A DNA stretch of 64,000 bases from Martinezella calliandrae (GTDB taxonomy: Bacteria > Pseudomonadota > Alphaproteobacteria > Rhizobiales > Rhizobiaceae): the NCBI RefSeq assembly GCF_030272695.1, contig NZ_JARFYN010000038.1, forward strand, positions 1 through 64,000, given 5' to 3'. A program made the position numbers and the translations under genes. This document shows positions 15,666 through 22,973 of the stretch, piece after piece. The notes below the pieces were generated by a model that ran no database searches, had not been told where the DNA came from, and saw nothing but the letters and a program-made list of their open reading frames with translations. Position 1 is the first letter of the stretch. The number at the start of each line of letters is the position of its first letter.

Positions 15666-16457
15666 TTGTTCGTTTTTTCCAAACTCGTATGGATTTTTGG
15701 TCAGCCGCTTTCACTGGCTTTTTTCTTCGGCGTATTGGCGCTTATCGCCAGCCTTCTTCACAAGCGCTTCATCGCTATCGTCTCGACGTTTCTCTCAGTC
15801 CTGATCCTGTTTGTCGCGCTTTACACGACGACGGGCGCCTATATCGTCCAGGGGCTGGAGGAACGTTTTCCGCATCCGACTGGTGATCCCGCCGAACTCA
15901 AGTGCATGATTGTTCTTGGCGGCGCCACGCAGAACGAAGTGACGACGGCGCGGGGCGGTTATGAGCTCGATTCGGCCGGAGACCGCCTCATCGAGACGTT
16001 GCGGCTAGCGCAGAAGTTTCCGCAGGCGCGCGTCGTCGTCTCCGGCGGCGACGGCTCGATCAGTGGCAACTACGAGGGCGATGCCGTGATTTCCGAGCGC
16101 TTCTTTGTTGCTCTCGGCCTACCGAAGTCCCGGCTCATCGAGGACACGACGTCGCGCACCACCTTCGAAAATGCCGTCAACACGAAGGAGTTGCTGGCCA
16201 AGAACGGACTTTCCGATTGTCTGCTGATCACGTCCGGCTTCCATATGCCGCGCTCCGTGGGCATCTTCCGCAAGCAAGGCATCGATATCGTCCCCTGGCC
16301 GGTCGATTACCGCAGCACGGGCAAGGAAACGCTTGGGTTCGATTTCACCCAGCCGTCGCTGAACGCACAATTGTTGGCGACCGGCATCCGCGAATGGATC
16401 GGTCTCGTTGGCTACTACGCCGCCGGACGCACCTCGGCCCTCTATCCGGGCCCGTAG
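15666..16457 (+). CDS. YdcF/SanA-like DUF218 membrane protein
   Basis: I chose TTG 15666 behind CCCGAGGATA; earlier in-frame starts have no such site. The 263-aa protein has two hydrophobic segments near the N-terminus (WIFGQPLSLAFFFGVLALIA and FIAIVSTFLSVLILFVALYT) and a DUF218 domain with MIVLGGATQNE, RLIETLRLAQKFPQARVVVS-GGDG and LLITSGFHMPRSVGIFRKQG. DUF218 proteins are envelope-associated and some affect cell-wall precursor or polysaccharide metabolism; the exact reaction is unknown. It is monocistronic here. Confidence 0.8.
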   Translation: MFVFSKLVWIFGQPLSLAFFFGVLALIASLLHKRFIAIVSTFLSVLILFVALYTTTGAYIVQGLEERFPHPTGDPAELKCMIVLGGATQNEVTTARGGYELDSAGDRLIETLRLAQKFPQARVVVSGGDGSISGNYEGDAVISERFFVALGLPKSRLIEDTTSRTTFENAVNTKELLAKNGLSDCLLITSGFHMPRSVGIFRKQGIDIVPWPVDYRSTGKETLGFDFTQPSLNAQLLATGIREWIGLVGYYAAGRTSALYPGP

Positions 16458-16492
16458 TCGCGTGGCCGGATCCTACTAGGGGTGCGTAGCGT

Positions 16493-16969
16493 TTACTTTT
16501 TTGACACGGTGACGAATTTCACGCCGCGGACGCGGACGGTAATCTCGCAATGGCCGCCATCGGCGCGATCGCAGTAGTGCGGGTGCATCTTCATGACCAG
16601 CACCATGTTGCCGAAGCGCTGGATGAAATCGTAGCCGTAGATTTGTGCGGTGGCGACGAGAATAAAGCCGCCTTCGGCGACATGGATGTAGAAGTTGTAA
16701 GGGCAGCCCTCGTCGGTGCAGTCAGGCCCCTTTTCCCCCTTGCAGGTGATTTCGCCCTCGTTGATCACCATGTCGGTCAACGTATCGTTGTTGATGTCCC
16801 GTTCCGTGGCAAAGCCGTCCCCGAAGCTCGCCTGGCCCCCACAGCGCTTGGTGAAGTGCTCCTTCTCGAAGGCGACGGGATCTTGCACGATCGATTGCTG
16901 CGCTTGCGCCACCACGGGCATGATCACGAGCGCGATGAGATTCAGGATCACGATCAGCAGGGACTTCAC
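16493..16969 (-). CDS. secreted protein of unknown function, 158 aa
   Basis: A signal peptide is clear: MKSLLIVILNLIALVIMPVV with cleavage predicted after AQA near residue 23. The mature part has six cysteines that could form disulfides (CGG, CKGEKGPDC, DEGCPYNF, HYCDRADGGHC), so a small periplasmic disulfide-stabilised protein is likely. I do not recognise a family. It runs convergently with the YdcF gene, with 35 bp between the stops. Confidence 0.65.
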   Translation of the reverse strand: MKSLLIVILNLIALVIMPVVAQAQQSIVQDPVAFEKEHFTKRCGGQASFGDGFATERDINNDTLTDMVINEGEITCKGEKGPDCTDEGCPYNFYIHVAEGGFILVATAQIYGYDFIQRFGNMVLVMKMHPHYCDRADGGHCEITVRVRGVKFVTVSKK

Positions 16970-17113
16970 GGGGTATTTCCTCTTGAAAGCGCAGGGACGG
17001 CCGCCGGCGTGGCGGCGACCGCTGCGGCATCTTTATAGCTGCCTGCTTGCGCGGCCCTTGCCGCCGTGATTCACTCCTCCGAAAAACCTGCCGGCACTCT
17101 TCTGGAGCCTCGA

Positions 17114-17749
17114 ATGTCGCTTCTTTCGTTTCTCGATTACGTCGGCGTCGCTCTGTTCGCCGCGACCGGCGGGCTGTCGGCCTCGCGCAAGCAGCTCGAT
17201 CTGATCGGCTTCCTGTTTTTTGCGGCGGTCACCGGTATCGGCGGTGGCACGCTCAGGGATATCATCCTCGGCCGCGTGCCGGTCTTTTGGGTGGTGAACC
17301 CCACCTATATCATCATTTGCGCGGTCGTCGGTGTGCTGGTCTTCTTCACCGCGCATCTGTTCGAATCGCGCTATCGGCTGCTGATCTGGCTCGATGCGGT
17401 CGGTCTGTCCGCCTATTGCGTCATGGGTGCGGCTAAGGGCATGGCTGCGACGGGCTCGCCGACGGTAGCGATCGTCACCGGTGCGCTAACGGCGACTTTC
17501 GGCGGCATCCTGCGTGACCTGCTGGCAAACGAACCCTCGGTGCTGCTGCGGCCGGAAATCTATGTGACTGCGGCGCTGGTAGGAGCCAGCGTCTTTACCG
17601 CTGCGAACGAGACGATGATGCCGCTCTACGCCTCCGCCGCGATCGGAGTTGCCGCAGCCTTCGCGGTCCGTGGCGGCGCGCTCTGGTTCGGCTGGACCTT
17701 CCCGACTTACCATCATAGGCCCGGCCGGCATCCCGATGACGTGATGTAA
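17114..17749 (+). CDS. UPF0126 / TRIC-type membrane channel family protein
   Basis: I chose ATG 17114 because CTGGAGCC lies in front of it, rather than the GTG at 17066. The 211-aa protein contains the duplicated three-helix unit of the YicG/UPF0126 family: a first G-rich helix pair with FAATGGLSASRKQLDLIGF and GIGGGTLRDIILGR, and the matching second repeat with GAAKGMAATG and ATFGGILRDLL. Family members form trimeric monovalent-cation or small-solute channels in the inner membrane. No partner gene is adjacent. Confidence 0.85.
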   Translation: MSLLSFLDYVGVALFAATGGLSASRKQLDLIGFLFFAAVTGIGGGTLRDIILGRVPVFWVVNPTYIIICAVVGVLVFFTAHLFESRYRLLIWLDAVGLSAYCVMGAAKGMAATGSPTVAIVTGALTATFGGILRDLLANEPSVLLRPEIYVTAALVGASVFTAANETMMPLYASAAIGVAAAFAVRGGALWFGWTFPTYHHRPGRHPDDVM

Positions 17750-17763
17750 TGGGAGGCGGTACG

Positions 17764-17823
17764 AATTAGGCGGTAGGCAATAGCAAATGGCTAGAAGACA
17801 ATCCTATCGCCTATTGCCTATTG
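17764..17823. repeat. imperfect inverted repeat between convergent genes
   Basis: AGGCGGTAGGCAATAG on the left is partly complementary to CTATCGCCTATTGCC(TATTGCC) on the right, giving a hairpin between the ends of the convergent UPF0126 and irr genes. The right arm also contains the short tandem unit CTATTGCC. It could act as a two-way terminator or be a small intergenic repeat; there is no clean T-run. Confidence 0.4.
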
Positions 17824-17830
17824 CCCAGCC

Positions 17831-18250
17831 TTACCGCTGCTTGCGGCGCAGGCGGATCACGACGTCGACATGCGCGATTTCCATGCCCTTCGGCGGCTCC
17901 GGCAGATTGTCGATCGTCAGATTGCTGACCGGAATGTCCAACACTTCGTTATGGCCTTCGACGAAGAAGTGGTGGTGGTCGGAAACGTTGGTGTCGAAAT
18001 AGGTCTTGGTGCTTTCGACGGCGAGCACGCGGATCAGGCCGGCCTCCGTGAACTGATGCAGGGTGTTGTAGACGGTGGCGAGCGAAACCGGCACGCCGGC
18101 CGCGACTGCCTCTTCATGCAGTTCTTCGACGGTTAGGTGACGGTCGCCTTTGGCGAAGAGGAGATCTCCGAGCGCGACGCGCTGGCGGGTTGGCCTCAGG
18201 CCCGCGCTGCGGAGCCTGGTTTCGATGGCAATTTCGGGCTCTACCGCCAT
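17831..18250 (-). CDS. irr: iron response regulator Irr (Fur family)
   Basis: This 139-aa protein has the Fur-family winged helix (RSAGLRPTRQRVALGDLLFA, VSLATVYNTLHQFTEAGLI) and the DHHHFF metal/haem-binding segment in the dimerisation part. The Cys-Pro haem regulatory motif of Bradyrhizobium Irr is absent; the protein has no cysteine, as in Rhizobium-type Irr, where haem sensing uses the histidine cluster. Irr represses iron-using and activates iron-acquisition functions when iron is low. Location beside and divergent from fabA is typical of rhizobia. Confidence 0.93.
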   Translation of the reverse strand: MAVEPEIAIETRLRSAGLRPTRQRVALGDLLFAKGDRHLTVEELHEEAVAAGVPVSLATVYNTLHQFTEAGLIRVLAVESTKTYFDTNVSDHHHFFVEGHNEVLDIPVSNLTIDNLPEPPKGMEIAHVDVVIRLRRKQR

Positions 18251-18275
18251 TCAGGGAACTCCAGATTCCTGATCC

Positions 18276-18323
18276 TAGTAAATCTTTACTAAGCCATATA
18301 ACTTTTGAGGAGATTGCTTTCAA
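18276..18323 (-). promoter_or_regulatory. irr promoter with a 16-bp palindrome at the start region
   Basis: On the minus strand TTGAAA (18318-18323) and TATATG (18295-18300) are separated by exactly 17 bp, a good housekeeping promoter for irr. Four bases further on lies TAGTAAA-TC-TTTACTA (18276-18291), a perfect 7-2-7 inverted repeat covering the predicted start site, 25 bp before the irr ATG. This position suits a repressor. Whether it is bound by Irr, RirA or another regulator cannot be read from the sequence. Confidence 0.55.
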
Positions 18324-18547
18324 TAGTTTCAATGGAGTGGGAAGGCAGCTGAAAGCCGTAAAAATAGGTTCTTGGCGCATTTGCCTCTGGCAGCAGCCCT
18401 AGCCTTCCTGTATGCGACCACCACATAACAGTGAAGTGTGTAAGATCGGATGGTGGAATTGGGCGTCATGCTTGCGCTTCATTTTCTGTCGATCTTGCAC
18501 TAAAGCTTCACATTCATCGGCATCCTTGTGGGGGAAACGGAATTTTT

Positions 18548-19063
18548 ATGACGACGAGACAATCCAGCTTCAACTATGAGGAAATCCTGGCCTGCGGCCG
18601 CGGCGAACTGTTCGGCCCGGGCAACGCACAGCTTCCCCTGCCACCGATGCTGATGGTCCATCGCATTACAGATATTTCCGAAACCGGTGGGGCCTTCGAC
18701 AAAGGCTATATTCGCGCCGAATACGACGTGCGTCCCGATGACTGGTACTTCCCCTGTCATTTCGCCGGCAATCCGATCATGCCGGGTTGCCTCGGCCTCG
18801 ACGGCATGTGGCAGCTCACCGGCTTCTTCCTTGGCTGGCTCGGCGAACCGGGTCGCGGCATGGCACTGTCGACCGGCGAAGTGAAGTTCAAGGGCATGGT
18901 TCGTCCGGACACGAAGCTCCTCGAATACGGCATCGATTTCAAACGCGTCATGCGCGGCCGCCTCGTCCTCGGCACTGCCGACGGCTGGCTGAAGGCCGAC
19001 GGCGAGGTCATTTATCAGGCGACAGACCTGCGCGTAGGCCTGTCGAAGGACAAGGCTGCCTGA
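18548..19063 (+). CDS. fabA: 3-hydroxydecanoyl-ACP dehydratase/isomerase FabA
   Basis: ATG 18548 lies behind GTGGGGGAAACGG. The 171-aa hot-dog-fold enzyme keeps the catalytic pair His71 (FPCHFAGNPIMPGC) and Asp85 (GLDGMWQL). FabA dehydrates 3-hydroxydecanoyl-ACP and isomerises trans-2 to cis-3-decenoyl-ACP, committing carbon to unsaturated fatty acids. It leads a cluster with fabB and fabI, consistent with this branch. The 297-bp gap from irr holds divergent promoters. Confidence 0.96.
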   Translation: MTTRQSSFNYEEILACGRGELFGPGNAQLPLPPMLMVHRITDISETGGAFDKGYIRAEYDVRPDDWYFPCHFAGNPIMPGCLGLDGMWQLTGFFLGWLGEPGRGMALSTGEVKFKGMVRPDTKLLEYGIDFKRVMRGRLVLGTADGWLKADGEVIYQATDLRVGLSKDKAA

Positions 19064-19115
19064 ACCGCGGCACTGCCGCCTTCACAAAAGAGACGTTTTA
19101 GAAAAGGTCATCGAC

Positions 19116-20339
19116 ATGAGACGGGTAGTTGTTACGGGTCTGGGGATTGTCTCTTCGATTGGAAACGATGCTCGAGAAGTGACTGCCTCGCTGCGCGAAG
19201 CCAAGTCCGGCATTTCTTTTTCCTCCGATTTCGCCGAACACGGCTTCAAATGCCAGGTTTGGGGGGCGCCGAAGATCGACACGACCGATCTGGTGGACCG
19301 TCGCGCGATGCGCTTCCTGTCGCAAGGCGGCGCCTGGAACCATGTTGCCATGAAGCAGGCAATTGCCGACAGCGGCCTCGAAGAGAGCGAGATCACCAAT
19401 GAACGCACCGGCATTATCATGGGCTCGGGCGGCCCGTCGACCCGCACGCTGATCGAAGCCGCCGATATCACCCGCAAGAACAACAGCCCGAAGCGCATCG
19501 GCCCCTTCGCCGTTCCGAAGTCGATGTCGTCGACCGCCTCGGCAACGCTTGCGACTTGGTTCAAGATCCACGGCGTCAACTACTCCATTTCGTCCGCCTG
19601 CTCGACCTCGGCGCACTGCATCGGCAACGCCGCCGAGATGATCCAATGGGGCAAGCAGGACCTCATGTTCGCCGGCGGCCACGAGGATCTCGACTGGACC
19701 ATGTCGAATCTCTTCGATGCCATGGGCGCCATGTCTTCCGACTTTAACCAGAATCATCCGGAGACCGCTTCGCGCGCCTATGACGCTAAGCGCGACGGCT
19801 TCGTCATTGCCGGCGGCGCCGGCGTGCTGGTTCTGGAGGAGCTGGAACACGCAAAGGCGCGCGGCGCCAAGATATATGCCGAAATTGTCGGTTACGGCGC
19901 CACTTCCGATGGCTACGACATGGTGGCGCCTTCGGGCGAGGGGGCGGTGCGCTGCATGCGCCAGGCGCTCGCCACCGTGAAGGGCGACATCGATTATATC
20001 AACACCCACGGCACCTCGACACCGGTGGGCGACAGCAAGGAAATTGGCGCGATTCGCGAAGTCTTTGGCAGCAAGATCCCGCCGATCCAGTCGACCAAGT
20101 CGCTGACAGGCCATTCGCTCGGCGCAGCCGGCGTGCAGGAATCGATCTACTCGATCCTGATGATGCAAGAGCGCTTCATCGGCGAAAGCGCTCATATCAC
20201 TGAACTCGACCCGGAATTCGAAGGTGTGCCGATCGTGCGCAAGCGCATCGACAACGCCAGGATCGACACGGCACTTTCCAATTCCTTCGGCTTCGGCGGC
20301 ACCAACGCCACGCTCGTATTCCAGCGCTATAACGGATAA
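19116..20339 (+). CDS. fabB: 3-oxoacyl-ACP synthase I FabB
   Basis: The 407-aa thiolase-fold condensing enzyme has the catalytic triad Cys162 (ISSACSTSAHC), His298 (NTHGTSTPVGD) and His333 (SLTGHSLGAAG). FabB extends the cis-3-decenoyl-ACP made by FabA, the pairing required for anaerobic-type unsaturated fatty acid synthesis. It is separated from fabA by 52 bp and from fabI by only 4 bp, so the three are an operon. Confidence 0.97.
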   Translation: MRRVVVTGLGIVSSIGNDAREVTASLREAKSGISFSSDFAEHGFKCQVWGAPKIDTTDLVDRRAMRFLSQGGAWNHVAMKQAIADSGLEESEITNERTGIIMGSGGPSTRTLIEAADITRKNNSPKRIGPFAVPKSMSSTASATLATWFKIHGVNYSISSACSTSAHCIGNAAEMIQWGKQDLMFAGGHEDLDWTMSNLFDAMGAMSSDFNQNHPETASRAYDAKRDGFVIAGGAGVLVLEELEHAKARGAKIYAEIVGYGATSDGYDMVAPSGEGAVRCMRQALATVKGDIDYINTHGTSTPVGDSKEIGAIREVFGSKIPPIQSTKSLTGHSLGAAGVQESIYSILMMQERFIGESAHITELDPEFEGVPIVRKRIDNARIDTALSNSFGFGGTNATLVFQRYNG

Positions 20340-20343
20340 GGCA

Positions 20344-21150
20344 ATGACCGGAATCATGCAGGGTAAGCGCGGCCTCATCATGGGCGTCGCAAACAATCAT
20401 TCGATTGCCTGGGGTATTTCAAAAGCGCTTGCAGCCGAAGGCGCTGAACTGGCTTTCACATTTCAGGGCGAGGCGCTCGGCAAACGCGTCAAGCCGCTCG
20501 CAGCCGAAGTCGGCTCGGATTTTCTTCTGCCTTGCGACGTCGAAGATATCGCCTCTGTCGATTCCGTCTTCGAGAATATCAGAGCGCGTTGGGGCAAGCT
20601 GGATTTCATCGTCCACGCCATCGGCTTTTCCGACAAGAACGAGCTGAAGGGCCTCTACGCCAACACCACGCGCGATAATTTCACGCGGACCATGGTGATC
20701 TCCTGCTTCTCCTTCACCGAGATTGCCAAGCGCGCCGCCGACCTGATGGTCGAAGGCGGCAGCATGCTGACGTTGACCTATAACGGCTCGACACGCGTCA
20801 TCCCAAACTACAACGTCATGGGCGTCGCCAAGGCGGCTCTGGAAGCCTCCGTGCGCTATCTCGCCGCCGATTACGGTCCGCGCGGAATCCGCGTCAACGC
20901 CATCTCGGCCGGTCCGATCCGCACGCTCGCCGGTGCCGGCATTTCCGATGCCAGGGCCATCCTCTCCTGGAACCAGCGCAACGCGCCACTGCGCAAATCG
21001 GTCACCATAGATCAAGTGGGCTCTTCGTCACTCTATCTCCTGTCGGATCTGTCGGCCGGCGTCACTGGCGAGATCCATTTTGTCGATGCCGGCTACAACA
21101 TCACCTCGATGCCGACATTGGAAACGCTGTCGAAAGCCGACGCGGAGTAA
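20344..21150 (+). CDS. fabI: enoyl-ACP reductase FabI
   Basis: ATG 20344 (MTGIMQGKRGLIMGVANNHS) is the natural start, 4 bp after fabB. The 268-aa short-chain reductase carries the FabI-type NADH motif GVANNHSIAWGI, Tyr146, Tyr156 and Lys163 (NYNVMGVAKAALEAS), matching the E. coli active-site numbering. It reduces enoyl-ACP in each elongation round. In rhizobia the copy linked to fabAB works on unsaturated chains, and other fabI copies may exist elsewhere. It is the triclosan target class. Confidence 0.95.
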   Translation: MTGIMQGKRGLIMGVANNHSIAWGISKALAAEGAELAFTFQGEALGKRVKPLAAEVGSDFLLPCDVEDIASVDSVFENIRARWGKLDFIVHAIGFSDKNELKGLYANTTRDNFTRTMVISCFSFTEIAKRAADLMVEGGSMLTLTYNGSTRVIPNYNVMGVAKAALEASVRYLAADYGPRGIRVNAISAGPIRTLAGAGISDARAILSWNQRNAPLRKSVTIDQVGSSSLYLLSDLSAGVTGEIHFVDAGYNITSMPTLETLSKADAE

Positions 21151-21227
21151 CAGTGCTGATCTAAATTGCGCTCTCGGCCCTTGGCCGGGAGGACTGAACC
21201 TCAGGATATCCTTTCAGAGGATTCCCG

Positions 21228-21450
21228 ATGACGTCCAGCGACACCGAACCCTTCGCAGCCACCGAACGTCTCTTTCTTAGAAGATTCGCCCGGAGGATTT
21301 CGAAGCCTACCGCGCTTTCGCTCCCTGCTGGAGTTCTACCGTTTCCTCTACAGCGACCCACCATCGGCACAGGAGCTGCTCGAGCGTTTTGATGCCGGTT
21401 TGAATATCCGTTTGTCGGAAGACGGCGATATCCCAGTTCCAGGCCGCTCG
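21228..21450 (+). pseudogene. frameshifted GNAT-type acetyltransferase gene
   Basis: ATG 21228 begins MTSSDTEPFAATERLFLRRF, the typical first strand of RimJ/RimL-like acetyltransferases (TERL.LRRF). The next expected piece, DFEAYRAF, is in the +1 frame, and LLEFYRFLYSDPPSAQELLE is in yet another frame. The acetyl-CoA-binding part is missing. At least two frameshifts and a truncation make it inactive. Confidence 0.6.
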
Positions 21451-21491
21451 ATCCACTGGATGAGCCGACCTCGCTCCAAGCCTCTACCACT

Positions 21492-21690
21492 GTGCGGGCA
21501 TTGGGACCGGATATATTGCGCGCAATTGCCATTCTGCTCGTCATGCTCGTGCATCTCTGCCGGAGAAGCGACGCGGCTGCCGCTGGCCGGGATCAAGCCC
21601 TATGGCTACGCTCTGGTTTCTTGTCGAAAGAAACTTCCTGACGCTGCGCGATCACGTGATGCCCGCTCGCGCCGAGCTGGCTAGATCCGG
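21492..21690 (+). pseudogene. remnant of an acyltransferase-3 (OafA-like) membrane gene
   Basis: VRALGPDILRAIAILLVMLV-HL (21492 onward) is the first membrane segment of acyltransferase-3 proteins, with the conserved R-A-L-x-x-x-x-x-L-R-A start. About 60 bases later, in another frame, LWFLVERNFLTLRDH matches the common C-terminal end (VERPFL.LRD). The eight or so helices in between are gone. The gene was probably an O-acetyltransferase of surface polysaccharide; only its two ends remain. Confidence 0.55.
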
Positions 21691-21694
21691 CTCA

Positions 21695-21722
21695 CTAAAG
21701 AAAAGGCGGCCAATCGGCCGCC
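21695..21722 (-). terminator. rho-independent terminator of rsmC
   Basis: On the minus strand, directly after the rsmC stop, GGCGGCC-GATT-GGCCGCC (21705-21722) forms a perfect 7-bp stem and is followed by TTTTCTTTA. Position and structure fit an intrinsic terminator. Confidence 0.8.
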
Positions 21723-21730
21723 GTCGTCGT

Positions 21731-22747
21731 TTATTTCTTCGCCCACAGCAACTTGAAGCGTGCATTGCGGCAGGTCTCACCATGCTCGCGGAAATTCTCA
21801 GCCAGCACCGGTTCGTAGGGTAGGCCGCGATTGGCGACCAGCATCAGGCGGCCGCCGCTGCGCAGTGCCGAGGATGCCGCCTTGATCATCACCTGGCCGA
21901 GCGAAGGTTCGGCGGCATGGCCTTGATGGAAGGGCGGGTTCATGATCACCAGATCGTACTTGTCCTTGATCGGTTCGCTCGCCAGATCATGCCAGAAGAA
22001 GCGCTGAGCGACCTTCGGGCAGTTTTCCAGGAGATTGGCGCGGGCCGCCTCCAGCGCTTCGTAGTGGGCCTCGTAGAGGTCCAGACGCGCGATTCTTGGC
22101 GACTTGGTCGCGAGTTCTACCGAGAGATAGCCCCAGCCGGCGCCGAAATCGGCGGCGTCGCCCGAAAAATCGGTCGGCAGGCGAGATGCCAGGAGTTCGG
22201 AACCTTCGTCGAAGCGGTCGTGCGAGAACATCCCCGCAGCGGTGGTGAAGCGGCCGCCGATGCGCGTCGCCGGCTTTGCCAATTGTGCAGCCATGGTGCT
22301 GATGTCGGCCGGACGCGCAAGCCAGAAAGCAACGCCATGATATTTCGGCATATGGCCGACATCCACGCCAAGACCTTCGATACGCTTGCGCAACGGCTGA
22401 ATGCCGTCTTCCTTGCCGCCGGCCACGACGATGAGGCCGCCCTCCTTCACGCGCGAAAGCGCTTGGGCGATATGATCTTCATTCTCACCCTTGTGCTTGG
22501 TGCAAAGCACAAGCGCGCCGTCATAATCCTCACCTTCGATCTCCGGCGTCACGTCGATCCGTTGCGCCTGAAGCTGGCGATAGAAGGGTCTGTATCCCTG
22601 GACGGCGGATAGCGATGCCGCAAAACCGTCCGGTAAGGAAAAGCCTGCTTCCGCTCCGAGAAACAGGATGCGTTCGCTTTCGCTGGGCACGTCAACAGTG
22701 CCGGAGGCAAAGGGGTGGAACAGGGTCTTCAAGGCATCGCGGCTCAT
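21731..22747 (-). CDS. rsmC: RsmC-like class I SAM methyltransferase (16S rRNA guanine-N2)
   Basis: The 338-aa protein has two tandem Rossmann-type halves, as in RsmC: a degenerate N-terminal half and a catalytic C-terminal half. The latter has DFGAGWGYLSVELA (SAM motif I), the acidic LDLYEAHYEALEAA, and the guanine-N2 methyltransferase motif NPPFHQG. It probably makes m2G1207 in 16S rRNA, though the RsmC/RlmG subfamilies are hard to separate by eye. ATG 22747 (MSRDALKTLF) is taken as the start. It is monocistronic. Confidence 0.8.
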   Translation of the reverse strand: MSRDALKTLFHPFASGTVDVPSESERILFLGAEAGFSLPDGFAASLSAVQGYRPFYRQLQAQRIDVTPEIEGEDYDGALVLCTKHKGENEDHIAQALSRVKEGGLIVVAGGKEDGIQPLRKRIEGLGVDVGHMPKYHGVAFWLARPADISTMAAQLAKPATRIGGRFTTAAGMFSHDRFDEGSELLASRLPTDFSGDAADFGAGWGYLSVELATKSPRIARLDLYEAHYEALEAARANLLENCPKVAQRFFWHDLASEPIKDKYDLVIMNPPFHQGHAAEPSLGQVMIKAASSALRSGGRLMLVANRGLPYEPVLAENFREHGETCRNARFKLLWAKK

Positions 22748-22816
22748 AAGCATGGTCTCGTCATGGGAATGGGTTTCGCTCGTCGGCTATGCGCGCCATT
22801 TTCACCTCATGCTCTG

Positions 22817-22871
22817 CCCCTCACCCTAGCCCCTCTCCTCGTTGGAACGGGGAGAGGGCTAGGGCGAGGGG
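22817..22871. repeat. rhizobial palindromic intergenic repeat
   Basis: CCCCTCACCCTAGCCCCTCT and its near-complement around a CGTTGGAACG centre form a 55-bp hairpin. A related hairpin occurs at 46232-46275. Such elements are widespread between rhizobial genes. Confidence 0.75.
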
Positions 22872-22920
22872 TCAGGCACGTAGTTTCCGCGAAATTGGCC
22901 GGACCGAAAGCATTCAATAT

Positions 22921-22950
22921 AAAAAGGGCGCGGAAACGAATTCCGCGCCC
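22921..22950 (-). terminator. rho-independent terminator after pnp
   Basis: On the minus strand GGGCGCGGAA-TTCGT-TTCCGCGCCC is a perfect 10-bp stem followed by TTTTT. It lies 24 bp after the pnp stop and ends the rimP-to-pnp transcription block. Confidence 0.88.
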
Positions 22951-22973
22951 CGGAACCTGAATGAAGGCGGGGC

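Larger units (their letters stand above)
21151..21730. other. gene graveyard between fabI and rsmC
   Basis: No intact gene is present. A small GC hairpin (CTCTCGGCC/GGCCGGGAG, near 21171-21191) follows fabI but lacks a T-run. The rest is made of two decayed genes, one GNAT-like and one acyltransferase-3-like, and the rsmC terminator. The reading frames are broken by shifts and the second relic has lost its middle. Confidence 0.6.

Noticed and set aside
15370..15714. 114-codon minus-strand frame in the element's flank
   Set aside because: It overlaps the decayed GIY-YIG gene and the YdcF start, and shows no family resemblance or ribosome-binding site.
19098..20396. 432-codon minus-strand frame opposite fabB
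   Set aside because: Antisense to fabB, whose catalytic residues are all present on the plus strand; histidine- and arginine-rich composition is typical of a shadow.
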